Positions 19,407-28,130 of a stretch of DNA of 64,000 bases are shown here, one piece after another. The stretch covers positions 1,426,001-1,490,000 of the forward strand of contig NZ_CP108002.1 in the NCBI RefSeq assembly GCF_041435055.1. Reading direction: 5' to 3'. Every line of letters begins with the position of its first letter. The first letter of the stretch is position 1. The notes under the pieces were generated by a model. That model was not told where the DNA came from, searched no databases, and saw only the letters and a list, made by a program, of their open reading frames with translations. Made by a program: the position numbers and the translations under genes. The stretch comes from Streptomyces sp. NBC_00341. Its GTDB lineage: Bacteria > Actinomycetota > Actinomycetes > Streptomycetales > Streptomycetaceae.

Positions 19407-21653
19407 ATGGCCCCGCCCAGCAGCAGCACGTACGCGGCACCGGCGAAACCGCGCGGAGGGTGGCTGCTCAGGCTGGGCGAATGGTGCGCCCGCCACTTCG
19501 TCGTGGTGATCATCGCCTGGCTGATCGCCCTCGGCGGGCTGCACGCTCTCCAGAGCGCGTTCGGGGGGACGTACTCGGACGACTTCAACCTGCCCGGCAC
19601 CCAGTCGAACACCGGGGCCGAGCTGCTGAAGGCGCACGATCCGGCCGCGGGCGGCACCGGTGCCCAGGTGGTCCTGCACGATGCGGCCAAGCCCCTGACC
19701 GACGACCGGAGCCAGGTCGACCAGGTGGTGGGCAGCCTGCAGAAGCTGCCGCACGTGCTGTCCGCCCAGAACCCGTTGCCGTCGTCGTCCTCGTCGACGT
19801 CGACGTCGACGTCGCTGTCCAAGGACGGCAATACCGGGTACATCACCGTGCGGTTCGACGTGAACCCGACCTCGCTGGGCGACAGCTACCTCCACCGGGT
19901 CGACACGGCGGTGAAACCGCTGCGCACCGCCGGGGTCGACGTCGAGTACGGCGGGCCGCTGGGCGAGCTCGCCCGGCCCGAGACCAAGGACCTGACGAGC
20001 GAGGCGATCGGTTTCGCCGTCGCGGTGGTCGTGCTGCTCATCGGGTTCGGCAGCGTCATCGCCGCCGGAGTCCCGCTGTTGACCGCGCTCATCGGCGTGA
20101 TCGTCGGGCTGAGCGTCCTGTCGCTGGTGGCCGCGGCCACCACGTTCGCCGGCGTCTCCCCCACGCTCGCCACCATGATCGGGCTGGGGGTCGGCATCGA
20201 CTACGCCCTGTTCCTGATCACCCGCCACCGCCAGCTCGTCATGGACGGCCGCGACCCGGTCCGGGCCGCCGGCCGGGCCGTGGCCACCAGCGGGCGCGCC
20301 GTGCTGGTCTCCGGCTGCACCGTCATCGTGGCGCTGGCCGGGCTGTACGTGTCCCGGGTGAGCTTCATCGGCAAGCTGGGGGCGGCCGCCGCGGTCACCG
20401 TCATCACCGCGGTCATCGGTGCGATCACCCTGGTCCCCGCCCTGCTGGGCCTCATCGGCAGGCGGATCGACCGCTACCGGGTCCGGCCGACGGTCGCGGA
20501 GGGCGGGGCCGTGCCCGGTACCCCGTCACAGGGCGGCTGGCACCGCTACGCCCGGCGGGTGGAACGGCGGCCCTGGTGGTTCCTGCTCGCGGGGCTCGTC
20601 GTGGTCGGAGTCCTGGCGGTCCCGCTGTTCTCCATCCGCCTCGGGCACATCGACGACGGGGCCGATCCGGCGAGCTTCACCGACCGGCGCGCCTTCGACC
20701 TGATCTCCGCCGGTTTCGGGCCGGGCGCCAACGGCCCCTTCACCCTGGTCGTCGACCAGCGGGGGGTGGCCGACGACGACCGCGCGGCGCTGGCGGACAA
20801 CCTCCAGAAGGCGCTCACCGGCGTCCCCGGCGCGGCCGACGTGAGCCCGCTCACGGCGACGCCGGACGGTGACCTCCTCGTCGGCACCGCCGTCCCGGCG
20901 CGGGCCCCGCAGGACGCGGGCACGACCAGCCTCTTCAACCACCTCAAGGACGACGTGCTGCCGAAGGGGGTGTCCGGCACGAACGCCTCCACGTACGTGA
21001 CCGGTACGACCGCCGCCCAGGAGGACTTCCTCGACATCATCGTCAGCCGGCTCCCGCTGATCATCGCCGTCGTGGTCGCGCTGGCCTTCGTCATCATCCT
21101 GATCGTGTTCCGCGGCGTGCTGGTCGCGCTGAAGGCCGCCGTCCTCAACCTGCTGTCGATCGCGGCCTCCTACGGGGTGGTGGTGGCGGTCTTCCAGTGG
21201 GGGTGGGGAGGGCCGTCGCTGGGCGTGTCGGGGACGGTGCCCATCGAGAGCTACGTACCGATGATGATGTTCGCGATCGTCTTCGGCCTGAGCATGGACT
21301 ACGAGGTGTTCCTGATCACCCGCGTGCACGAGGCCTGGCAGCGCACGGGGGACAGCAAGGACTCGGTGGCGCACGGGCTGGAGATCACCGCCCGGGTGAT
21401 CACCTGTGCCGCGCTCATCATGGTCAGCGTGTTCGGCGCCTTCATCCTCAGCGACACCGTCGTCATCAAGATGCTGGGCCTCGGGCTGGCGGTCAGCGTG
21501 CTCATCGACGCCACGGTCGTCCGGCTGCTGCTGGTGCCCGCCGTGATGACACTGCTGGGCCGCGGCGCCTGGTGGATTCCCGGATGGCTGGACCGGGTGC
21601 TTCCGCACATCGACACCGAGGGCGAGCCGGCCCCACCGCCGGCCGCACCGTGA
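19407..21653 (+). CDS. MMPL/RND-family transporter
   Basis: 748 residues. Architecture: a cytoplasmic tail, one N-terminal helix ('FVVVIIAWLIALGGLHALQS'), a large extracellular loop, then a bundle of about five helices with 'TLATMIGLGVGIDYALFLITRHRQ' (residues about 255-280). The same layout is repeated in the second half ('MMMFAIVFGLSMDYEVFLITRVHEA', about 615-640). The GxDY motifs in both halves are the proton-relay signature of MMPL proteins, which export lipids or drugs. It is preceded by direct repeats and has GGGAGAAC before the ATG at 19407. No TetR or MarR gene is adjacent, so the control is not obvious. C-terminal tail Pro/Ala-rich. Confidence 0.9.
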   Translation: MAPPSSSTYAAPAKPRGGWLLRLGEWCARHFVVVIIAWLIALGGLHALQSAFGGTYSDDFNLPGTQSNTGAELLKAHDPAAGGTGAQVVLHDAAKPLTDDRSQVDQVVGSLQKLPHVLSAQNPLPSSSSSTSTSTSLSKDGNTGYITVRFDVNPTSLGDSYLHRVDTAVKPLRTAGVDVEYGGPLGELARPETKDLTSEAIGFAVAVVVLLIGFGSVIAAGVPLLTALIGVIVGLSVLSLVAAATTFAGVSPTLATMIGLGVGIDYALFLITRHRQLVMDGRDPVRAAGRAVATSGRAVLVSGCTVIVALAGLYVSRVSFIGKLGAAAAVTVITAVIGAITLVPALLGLIGRRIDRYRVRPTVAEGGAVPGTPSQGGWHRYARRVERRPWWFLLAGLVVVGVLAVPLFSIRLGHIDDGADPASFTDRRAFDLISAGFGPGANGPFTLVVDQRGVADDDRAALADNLQKALTGVPGAADVSPLTATPDGDLLVGTAVPARAPQDAGTTSLFNHLKDDVLPKGVSGTNASTYVTGTTAAQEDFLDIIVSRLPLIIAVVVALAFVIILIVFRGVLVALKAAVLNLLSIAASYGVVVAVFQWGWGGPSLGVSGTVPIESYVPMMMFAIVFGLSMDYEVFLITRVHEAWQRTGDSKDSVAHGLEITARVITCAALIMVSVFGAFILSDTVVIKMLGLGLAVSVLIDATVVRLLLVPAVMTLLGRGAWWIPGWLDRVLPHIDTEGEPAPPPAAP

Positions 21654-21654
21654 C

Positions 21655-21689
21655 GGGCGACGGGCGACGGGCGACGGGGCACGGGCGAC
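21655..21689. repeat. Heptamer tandem repeat GGGCGAC x5
   Basis: Directly after the MMPL stop, GGGCGAC occurs at 21655, 21662, 21669 and 21683, with a variant GGGGCAC at 21676. It is a simple tandem repeat in the non-coding gap between convergent genes; no function is suggested. Confidence 0.7.
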
Positions 21690-21741
21690 AGGTCACGGTG
21701 ACACGTCCCGGACGGGCCGGGAGGCCGGTGCCCCGACGCCG

Positions 21742-22317
21742 TCATCGGGCCCCGGTTTCGAGGCAGAGGCTCCAGCGGCGGGGCAGGCCGGTCAGCGTGA
21801 CGGTGGAGAGCGGGCGGACGTCGACGTTCCAGTACGTCGAGGGCGGCGCCCGCAGCGCGTACACCAGGGCGGCCCGTACGACGGCGGGTTCGGCGACAGC
21901 GACGATCAGCCCGTCGCAGGCGGGCCGGGTGTCGAGCCAGCCGCCTATCCGGGAGATGAACGCGAGCAGCGTCTCCCCGCCGTGCGGCGCGGAGCGCGGG
22001 TCCGCGAGCCAGGCGTCCACGGCCGCGGGCTCGCGCGCGGTGACGTCGGCGAGGGTGAGTCCGCGCCACCGGCCCATGTCGCAGTCGCGCAGGGCGGGCT
22101 GGACCATCGGCGCGAAGCCGAGTGCCTGTCCGGTGGCACGGCTGCGGGCGGTCGGCGAGCAGTAGCGCAGCTCGGCCGCCCCCAGGGGCAGCAGGGTGGG
22201 GGCGGCGAACTGCACCTCGTGCCAGCCGGTCTCGTCGAGCGGCCGGTCGTCTTCGAAGCGCTCACCGAGCAGGGAGGAGTTGCGCGCCGCGGCGACGAGT
22301 GAGACTCGAACACTCAT
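21742..22317 (-). CDS. Histidine-phosphatase-fold protein lacking catalytic histidines
   Basis: 191 residues from MSVRVSLVAAARNSS. The fold matches phosphoglycerate-mutase-like histidine phosphatases: 'LRYCSPTARSRATGQALG', 'ALRDCDMGRWRGLTLADV', 'APHGGETLLAFISRIGGWLD'. The defining N-terminal RHG box is replaced by 'AAARNS', and the C-terminal 'HG' box by 'AVAEPAVVRAAL', so both catalytic His residues are missing. Close Streptomyces relatives occur beside cobalt transporters (CbtA/B), but none is visible here. Probably a non-phosphatase binding protein. Confidence 0.72.
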   Translation of the reverse strand: MSVRVSLVAAARNSSLLGERFEDDRPLDETGWHEVQFAAPTLLPLGAAELRYCSPTARSRATGQALGFAPMVQPALRDCDMGRWRGLTLADVTAREPAAVDAWLADPRSAPHGGETLLAFISRIGGWLDTRPACDGLIVAVAEPAVVRAALVYALRAPPSTYWNVDVRPLSTVTLTGLPRRWSLCLETGAR

Positions 22318-22378
22318 GGCCGCGATCGTGGAGCCGTTCGCCCGGCAGGTCAAGAGCGCGGCCGGAAGCGCTTCCGGA

Positions 22379-22810
22379 TCAGCCGAGCTTCAGGGACATC
22401 CACTTCTCCGGGCTGTCCAGCGGCTTGAAACCGACCTTCTCGTACACGCCGTGGGCGTCGTCCGTGGCGAGCACGATCGTCCGGACGCCGGCCTCGGCGA
22501 GGTGATCGCGCGCCGCCTTGACCATGCTCGCGCCGAGTCCGTGGCCGCGGGCTGCGCGGTCGACGTACACGTCGCAGACCCAGCCGAAGGTGGCGTGGTC
22601 GGTCACCACCCTGGCGTAGCCGACCTGTTCGCCCGACGTGAGGTCGTAGGCGCCGAAGTTGAGTGAGCCGGCGATGGCCAGATCCTGGCGCTCACGGGGC
22701 CGCCCGAGTGCCCAATATGCCTCGTTGGACAGCCAGTTGTGAATCCTGGCGGCGTCCAGCCGGGACGGTTCGGACGATATCTCGTAACGCTGCTGGGGAG
22801 TTTCCGTCAT
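22379..22810 (-). CDS. GNAT-family N-acetyltransferase
   Basis: 143 residues, single GNAT domain. 'FGWVCDVYVDRAARGHGLGASMVKAARDHL' (about residues 75-105) includes the acetyl-CoA loop R-G-x-G-x-G, and 'VLATDDAHGVYEKVGFKPL' is the following strand with the usual Tyr. N-terminal 'YWALGRPRERQDLAIAGSLNFG' is typical of the small aminoglycoside/protein acetyltransferase-like group found in Streptomyces. The start ATG overlaps the stop of the upstream MocR gene (ATGA), so the two are co-translated. Confidence 0.88.
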   Translation of the reverse strand: MTETPQQRYEISSEPSRLDAARIHNWLSNEAYWALGRPRERQDLAIAGSLNFGAYDLTSGEQVGYARVVTDHATFGWVCDVYVDRAARGHGLGASMVKAARDHLAEAGVRTIVLATDDAHGVYEKVGFKPLDSPEKWMSLKLG

Positions 22811-24276
22811 CCTCCGAGCGTAGCCTCCGGCGCGTCGAGGGCGTCCTCCCAGGCGGTCCGCAGCCGTCGCACGCCCTCCGCGATCTCGGCCGTCCCGGCG
22901 ACGGCCGCGTAGCTCAACCGGACGTGGGGCGCCGGTGGTTCGGCGCAGAAGTACGGCCGTCCCGGCGCGATGGCGACGCCCGCCCGCAGGGCCGCCGAGA
23001 CCATGGCGGACTCGTCGGCACCGCCCCCCGTGCCGGGCAGGCCCACCCAGAGGCTGCCGCCGCCCGCCGGGATGTGCGGGACCGCGAGCGCGGGCAGCTC
23101 ACTGCGCAGCGCCGCCGTCAGCGCGGTGCGGCGGGTCCGCAGCTCGGTGGACAGCGACCGCAGATGACGGCTCCAGGTCGGTGTGCCGACGAGTTCGAGC
23201 GCGGCCTCCTGAATCGGCCGGGGGACGAAGAAGCTGTCGACGACCTGGATCGCGCGCAGCCGTTCGAGTACCGGGCCGCGCGCGGCGAGGGCTCCCACCC
23301 TGAGGCTGGGTGAGGTCACCTTGGTGAGGGAGCAGACATGGACGACGACTCCGTCGGGGTCGTCCGCGGCCAGCGGCGGCGGCAGCGGTCCGGCGTCGTC
23401 GTGGACGAGCCGTCGGGCGAAGTCGTCCTCGACGATGAACGCTCCCGCCTCCCTGGCGATCCGGACGGCCTCGGCGCGCCTGGCGCGGGCGAGGACGGCG
23501 CCGGTCGGGTTCTGGAACAGCGGCTGGCAGACGAAGACCCGCGCGCCGGTGGCCCGGAACGCGGCGGCGAGCAGATCGGGCCGCACCCCGTCGGTGTCGG
23601 CCGGTACGGGTACGGGCCGCAGTCCGGTGGCCCGCGCCACCGCCAGCATGCCCGGGTAGGTGGGCGATTCGACGAGCACCGGGGCGCCTGGCGGGGCGAG
23701 CGCCCGCAGCGCGGTGGCCAGCGCGCTCTGGCCCCCGGCGGTGATCAGCACGTCGGCGGCGGTGAGTGCGGGCCCGATCTCGTGGGCGAACCAGGCGCGC
23801 AGTTCGGTCAGCCCGTCGGTGGGCGGGCGGCCCCAGGCACCGGGACGCCGGCCGGCCCGCGCGAGGGCGGCGGCGAGGGCGCGTTCCGGCTGGAGCGAGC
23901 TGTGCAGATAGCCGCCGTTGAACTCGACGACGCCGGTGGCCGGTGCCGCCAGGGTGGCCAGTACGCCGGAGGCGTCGACGCTGCGGGGTACGGCCTCGGG
24001 GCCTCCGTCGCCGCTGAGTGACACCTCCTGCCACGAGGTGTCGCCGGCCGGCGGCGCGGCGCCGCGGGGCTGCGCCCGGAACGCGCCGGAGCCGGGACGG
24101 GTGACGACGAGCCCTTCAGCGGCGAGCTGCGCGATGGCTCGCGAGACGGTCACGGGACTCGCCCGGAAGCGCTCCACCAGGGCACGGCTGGACGGCAGCT
24201 TCTCACCGGGTGAGTAGCGGTTCAGCTCGCTCCGCAGAGAACCGGCCAGATCAGCCACGCTGCTACGCTCACGCAT
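22807..24276 (-). CDS. MocR-family GntR/aminotransferase regulator
   Basis: 489 residues. The N-terminal GntR winged HTH (residues about 5-70) has 'KLPSSRALVERFRASPVTVSRAIAQLAAEGLVVTRPGSGAF'. It is followed by a fold-type-I aminotransferase domain with 'TDGLTELRAWFAHEI', 'AGGQSALATALRAL' and the PLP-Lys motif 'CSLTKVTSPSLRVG' (about residue 325). MocR proteins sense PLP or an amino-acid adduct and often control divergent transporters. The ATG at 24276 shares its bases with the ATG of the divergent EamA gene (CATG), so the transcript is leaderless or the start lies further in. In-frame upstream sequence to 25119 lies inside that gene. Confidence 0.9.
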   Translation of the reverse strand: MRERSSVADLAGSLRSELNRYSPGEKLPSSRALVERFRASPVTVSRAIAQLAAEGLVVTRPGSGAFRAQPRGAAPPAGDTSWQEVSLSGDGGPEAVPRSVDASGVLATLAAPATGVVEFNGGYLHSSLQPERALAAALARAGRRPGAWGRPPTDGLTELRAWFAHEIGPALTAADVLITAGGQSALATALRALAPPGAPVLVESPTYPGMLAVARATGLRPVPVPADTDGVRPDLLAAAFRATGARVFVCQPLFQNPTGAVLARARRAEAVRIAREAGAFIVEDDFARRLVHDDAGPLPPPLAADDPDGVVVHVCSLTKVTSPSLRVGALAARGPVLERLRAIQVVDSFFVPRPIQEAALELVGTPTWSRHLRSLSTELRTRRTALTAALRSELPALAVPHIPAGGGSLWVGLPGTGGGADESAMVSAALRAGVAIAPGRPYFCAEPPAPHVRLSYAAVAGTAEIAEGVRRLRTAWEDALDAPEATLGG

Positions 24277-24290
24277 GAAAGCAGAGGATA
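24264..24290. promoter_or_regulatory. Overlapping divergent leaderless promoters
   Basis: On the plus strand TACGCT (24264-24269) lies 5 bases before the EamA ATG (24275). On the minus strand TATCCT (24290-24285) lies 8 bases before the MocR ATG (24276). These are -10-like spacings for transcripts that start at or next to the start codon. There is no ribosome-binding sequence on either side. Both -10 elements and both starts fall in 27 bp, so RNA polymerase binding must be mutually exclusive. Confidence 0.5.
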
Positions 24291-25300
24291 GCGCTACTCC
24301 CAGCAGCACGATAGCGGTCGGATCCCCGGCGGACGGCACGGACCGCGCCCACGCACCGGACACACCGGACGCTCCGAACGCGCCGGACACACCGGTCGCA
24401 CCGGGCAGCGGCCCCGGGGCACGGCGGGCGGGGCTGAACGGCACGGTGCTCGCCGGGCTCGGGGTGCTCGCCTTCTCCCTGACCTTCCCCTCCACCGCGT
24501 GGGGCCTGGAGAGCTTCGGCCCCTGGTCCCTGGTGGCGTTGCGCAGTCTGCTGGCCGCCGCGATCGCGGGCGGCGTGCTCCTCGCGACGCGGGTGCGGGT
24601 GCCGGAGCGCCGGCACTGGGCCGGGCTCGCCGTCGTCGCGGGCGGGGTGGTGGTGGGGTTCCCGCTGCTGACCACGCTCGCGCTGCAGACCTCGACGACC
24701 TCGCACGCGGCCGTGGTGGTGGGGCTGCTGCCGCTGACCACGGCGGTGTTCTCCTCACTGCGGACCGGATCGCGGCCCTCCCGTACGTTCTGGACCGCGG
24801 CGGTGACCGGCGCCGGTGTGGTGATCGTCTTCACCGTGCTGCAGAGCGGCGGCACGGTCTCGGCCGGGGACCTCTTCCTGTTCGGCGCGCTGCTGGTGTG
24901 CGCGGCCGGGTACACGGAGGGCGGCAGGCTGGCGAAGGTCATGCCGGGCTGGCAGGTGATCGGCTGGGCGCTGATCCTCACGCTGCCGCTCGCCGTGGCG
25001 GGCACCGCGCTCGCGCTGCCGTACGAGCCGGTGCGGCTGACCGCGCACGGGGTGATCGGCGTGGTCTGGGTCGCGGCGTGCTCGACCTTCTTCGGGCTGT
25101 ACGTCTGGTACCGGGGCATGGCGGAGATCGGAGTCGCGCGGGCCAGTCAGCTCCAGCTCGCGCAGCCGCTGCTGACGCTGGTCTGGTCGTACTTCCTGCT
25201 CGGCGAGGAGGTCTCGGCGGCCGCACCGGTGGCTGCGGTCGCGGTGCTCCTGTGCATCGCGGCGACCCAGCGCGCGGGCCGCGCCGGGCGCGGCCGGTGA
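24275..25300 (+). CDS. EamA/DMT-family transporter
   Basis: 341 residues. After an N-terminal Pro/Asp-rich cytoplasmic stretch (about 50 residues), ten hydrophobic helices are visible in two repeated EamA halves, for example 'GLAVVAGGVVVGFPLLTTLAL', 'FLFGALLVCAAGYTEGGRLA' and 'WVAACSTFFGLYVWYRGMAEIGVARASQLQLAQPLLTLVWSYFLLGE'. The last matches the EamA C-terminal helix 9-10 signature. DMT carriers export or import metabolites such as amino acids. Regulation by the divergent MocR protein is likely. The start is the ATG at 24275; the N-terminal region before the first helix is unusually long, so a later start is possible. Confidence 0.85.
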   Translation: MKAEDSATPSSTIAVGSPADGTDRAHAPDTPDAPNAPDTPVAPGSGPGARRAGLNGTVLAGLGVLAFSLTFPSTAWGLESFGPWSLVALRSLLAAAIAGGVLLATRVRVPERRHWAGLAVVAGGVVVGFPLLTTLALQTSTTSHAAVVVGLLPLTTAVFSSLRTGSRPSRTFWTAAVTGAGVVIVFTVLQSGGTVSAGDLFLFGALLVCAAGYTEGGRLAKVMPGWQVIGWALILTLPLAVAGTALALPYEPVRLTAHGVIGVVWVAACSTFFGLYVWYRGMAEIGVARASQLQLAQPLLTLVWSYFLLGEEVSAAAPVAAVAVLLCIAATQRAGRAGRGR

Positions 25301-25384
25301 CCGCCCCGGCGAATCGGCCGGCCGCGACCCGTCCGGACATAGACTTGTCGACATGGACCGCCACCCGTGAGGAGGTCAGTCCCG

Positions 25385-25600
25385 ATGGAGGCACACACGG
25401 GCGACCGGCTGGTGACGCACGGCAGGACCGTGGGGCAGCAGGACCGGGTCGCAGAGATCGTCGAGGTGCTCGGGGACGGGGGCACTCCCCCGTACCGCGT
25501 CCGCTTCGACGACGGACATGAACATCTCCTGGCGCCCGGCCCCGACAGCGTCGTCCGGCACGACGACGCTGTCGGGCTCCGGGACGGCGGAGCGCCGTGA
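25385..25600 (+). CDS. DUF1918 domain protein
   Basis: 71 residues from MEAHTGDRLVTHGRTVG. The N-terminal 'GDRLVTHGRTVGQQDRVAEIVEVLG' and 'PPYRVRFDDGHEHLLAPGPDSVV' fit DUF1918, a small beta-barrel family of about 60 residues abundant in actinobacteria. Function unknown. A GTCAGTCCCG leader precedes the ATG; an alternative GTG-type start at 25367 adds six residues. The last 6-8 codons extend past the usual family end. Confidence 0.8.
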   Translation: MEAHTGDRLVTHGRTVGQQDRVAEIVEVLGDGGTPPYRVRFDDGHEHLLAPGPDSVVRHDDAVGLRDGGAP

Positions 25601-25601
25601 G

Positions 25602-26879
25602 TCAGCCGGGCGGGCGCACCCGCGAGCGGTAGTGCTCGTCCACCAGCCGCGACATGGCGCCGATCCGGTCCGCGACCACGGCCCGCCCCGAGAAGTAGGC
25701 GTGGCCGCGGACCTGGTCGTACCGGGCGGCGAGGTCGATGTGCCGGGACAGTTCGGCCGGGTCCCGCCAGGCCGCCGGCTGGGCCGGGTCGCCGGCCTTG
25801 TAGAGCGCCTCACCGATGAAGAGGTCGACGCCCGTGCCGCGTACCACCTCGTTCCACCAGGGCACCAGCACGGCGTAGTCGGCGGCGGCGAGGCCGATGT
25901 TCCAGTAAATCTGGGGACAAACGTAATCAATCCAGCCCTTCTTGATCCAGCCGCGGGTATCGGCGTACAGATCGTCGTAGGTCTGCACCCCGGCCGCGCT
26001 CTTCGAGCCGAGCGGGTCGGTCGAGGCGTTGCGCCACACCCCGAACGGGCTGATGCCGAACCGGACGCCCGGCCGGACCGCCTTGATCCGCCGAGCGGTC
26101 TCCTGCACCAGCTTGTCGGTGTTGGAACGCCGCCAGGCCGCCTTGCTCGCGAAGCCCGCACCGTACTTCTCGTACGCGGCCCCGTCCGCGAAGGACTGCC
26201 CGGCCACCGGGTAGGGGTAGAAGTAGTCGTCCCAGTGGACCGCGTCGATCTCGTAGCGGCGCACCGCGTCCAGCATCGCGTCCTGCACGAAGCTCCGGAC
26301 CTCGGGCAGGCCCGGGTTGTAGTAGAGCTTCCCGCCGTACGGCAGCGCCCAGTCGGGGTGCACCCTGGCGGGGTGGGTGGCGGCCAGCCGGGAGCGGTCG
26401 GTGTGGTTCGCGACCCGGTACGGGTTGAACCATGCGTGGAGCTCCAGTCCGCGGCTGTGCGCCTCCCGCACCGCGGTCCCCAGCGGGTCCCAGCCGGGGT
26501 CCTTGCCCTGTACGCCGGTGAGGCACCTGGCCCACGGCTCGTACGGGGAGGGCCACAGCGCGTCGGCGGACGGGCGGACCTGGAGGATCACCGCGTTCAG
26601 CCGCCGGTCGACGGCCTCGTCGAGGTAGGCGATCAGCTCCGCCTCCTGGGCCGCGGCGGAGAGCCCCGGTTTCGAGGGCCAGTCGAGGTTGTCGATCGTT
26701 CCCACCCACATGCCTCTGAGCTCACGCCGCACCGCGTCGCGGGGCGCGCCCGGCCGCTCCGCGCGCGCCTCGCCCGGCGGATCCGCGGCGGCCTCCGCCG
26801 CCACGGCGCCCGGGACCATCACAGACGCCACCGTCCCGGCCGCACCGGCCACAAAGCTCCTTCTGGCGATTTGCCGCAT
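25602..26879 (-). CDS. Secreted GHL10-type glycoside hydrolase (DUF4015-like)
   Basis: 425 residues. 'RRSFVAGAAGTVASVMVPGAVAAEAA' is a Tat-type signal peptide with twin Arg. The mature part matches glycosyl hydrolase-like family 10: 'ELRGMWVGTIDNLDWPS', 'NAVILQVRPSADALWPSPYEPW', 'HAWFNPYRVAN', 'YEIDAVHWDDYFYPYPV', 'GISPFGVWRN' and 'DYVCPQIYWNIG'. The Asp/Glu set in the 'HWDDYF' and 'QIYWN' regions is the probable active site of a TIM barrel. Such proteins act on cell-wall or exopolysaccharide glycans; the substrate is unknown. It is divergent from the hbd gene, about 175 bp away. Confidence 0.88.
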   Translation of the reverse strand: MRQIARRSFVAGAAGTVASVMVPGAVAAEAAADPPGEARAERPGAPRDAVRRELRGMWVGTIDNLDWPSKPGLSAAAQEAELIAYLDEAVDRRLNAVILQVRPSADALWPSPYEPWARCLTGVQGKDPGWDPLGTAVREAHSRGLELHAWFNPYRVANHTDRSRLAATHPARVHPDWALPYGGKLYYNPGLPEVRSFVQDAMLDAVRRYEIDAVHWDDYFYPYPVAGQSFADGAAYEKYGAGFASKAAWRRSNTDKLVQETARRIKAVRPGVRFGISPFGVWRNASTDPLGSKSAAGVQTYDDLYADTRGWIKKGWIDYVCPQIYWNIGLAAADYAVLVPWWNEVVRGTGVDLFIGEALYKAGDPAQPAAWRDPAELSRHIDLAARYDQVRGHAYFSGRAVVADRIGAMSRLVDEHYRSRVRPPG

Positions 26880-27054
26880 TTCCTCGCACCTGCCGTTTCT
26901 CTGTCCTCTTCCGGCCCCCGGGTTCGCAGGCCAGGGCCGCGCATGCACGCCCCGGCCTGCGAACCCGTGCGGGACGCGGAGTAACGTCGTGGGGTCGAGG
27001 CGGAGCCCGGAACCGAACGGAAGCCGCCGCACGGAGAACAGTGAAAGGCACGAG

Positions 27055-27924
27055 GTGACGGACTCTATGGCGGACATCGCACGCGTCGGAGTGGTCGGCT
27101 GCGGCCAGATGGGCGCAGGCATCGCGGAGGTGTGCGCCCGCAGCGGCCTCGATGTCCGCGTGGCCGAGACCACCGGCGAGGCGCTGGAGATCGGCCGCAC
27201 CCGGCTCTACAACTCCCTCTCGAAGGCCGCCGAGCGCGGCAAGATCACCGAGGAGGAGCGCGACGAGACCCTCGGCCGCCTCAGCTTCACCACCGACCTC
27301 GGCGAGTTCGCGGACCGCGATCTCGTCATCGAGGCCGTGGTGGAGAACGAGCAGGTGAAGACCGAGATCTTCCAGGTGCTGGACCAGGTGGTGACCCGGC
27401 AGGACGCGATCCTCGCCTCCAACACCTCATCGATCCCGCTGGTGAAGCTGGCCGTCGCGACCTCTCGCCCCGACCGGGTCATCGGCATCCACTTCTTCAA
27501 CCCGGCCCCGGTGCAGAAGCTCGTCGAGCTGATCCCCGCGCTGACCACGTCGGACGAGACGGTCAAGCGTGCCGAGGCCGTGGTGCAGGACATACTGGGC
27601 AAGCACCCGATCCGCGCCCAGGACCGGTCCGGCTTCGTCGTCAACGCGCTGCTGATCCCGTACCTGCTCTCCGCGATCCGGATGTTCGAGTCGGGCATCG
27701 CCAGCCGCGAGGACATCGACAACGGCATGGAGATGGGCTGCGCCCACCCGATGGGCCCGCTCAAGCTCGCCGATCTGATCGGCCTGGACACCGTGGCCTC
27801 GGTCGCGGACTCGATGTACGACGAGTACAAGGAGCCGCTGTACGCGGCTCCCCCGCTGCTCCAGCGCATGGTGGACGCGGGCCGGCTCGGCCGGAAGACC
27901 GGTTCGGGCTTCTACGCCTACTGA
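27055..27924 (+). CDS. hbd: 3-hydroxybutyryl-CoA dehydrogenase
   Basis: 289 residues from GTG (285 from the ATG at 27067). 'RVGVVGCGQMGAGIAEVCARSGLDV' is the Rossmann NAD(P) motif, 'ASNTSSIPLVKLA' and 'IGIHFFNPAPVQKLVELIP' carry the catalytic Ser/His region, and the C-terminal domain ends 'GRKTGSGFYAY'. It oxidises or reduces 3-hydroxybutyryl-CoA in beta-oxidation, butyrate and ethylmalonyl-CoA type pathways. GAAAGG lies about 8 bases before the GTG. Its last 18 codons and the terminator start are duplicated 4.85 kb downstream (32721-32816), so the gene carries an insertion at its 3' end that kept the protein intact. Confidence 0.93.
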   Translation: MTDSMADIARVGVVGCGQMGAGIAEVCARSGLDVRVAETTGEALEIGRTRLYNSLSKAAERGKITEEERDETLGRLSFTTDLGEFADRDLVIEAVVENEQVKTEIFQVLDQVVTRQDAILASNTSSIPLVKLAVATSRPDRVIGIHFFNPAPVQKLVELIPALTTSDETVKRAEAVVQDILGKHPIRAQDRSGFVVNALLIPYLLSAIRMFESGIASREDIDNGMEMGCAHPMGPLKLADLIGLDTVASVADSMYDEYKEPLYAAPPLLQRMVDAGRLGRKTGSGFYAY

Positions 27925-27963
27925 TCGTCCTGACGGCGGGCCCGGCGCTGATACCGCCGGGCC
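27868..27963. repeat. Left hbd 3'-end direct repeat (putative attL)
   Basis: Begins at an ATG codon inside hbd (Met-Val-Asp-Ala-Gly-Arg) and runs 39 bases past the hbd stop into the first part of the terminator hairpin. It matches 32721-32816 at 94 of 96 positions; the differences are C/T at 27909 and A/G at 27920. After 27963 the sequences diverge; at 27964 and 27966 this copy has T where the complete terminator stem at the right copy has C. Confidence 0.8.
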
Positions 27964-28130
27964 TGTCGGGGGCACGTTGCACCAGGTCGGACCTGGTTAC
28001 AGCCCCGCAGCGCCTCGTCTCCTGCTGCCGGCCCAGCGCCGTGCCGGAGCCGTGCGGGGCAGTTACTGGTCTTGAGCCTTTCAGCACCCTCTCGTCACGG
28101 CTGACAGTCACAAGTAGGGCCTGCGTCGAA

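Noticed and set aside
22807..25119. Long N-terminal extension of the MocR gene
   Set aside because: About 280 codons would lie antisense to the EamA gene; the GntR domain starts a few residues after the ATG at 24276.
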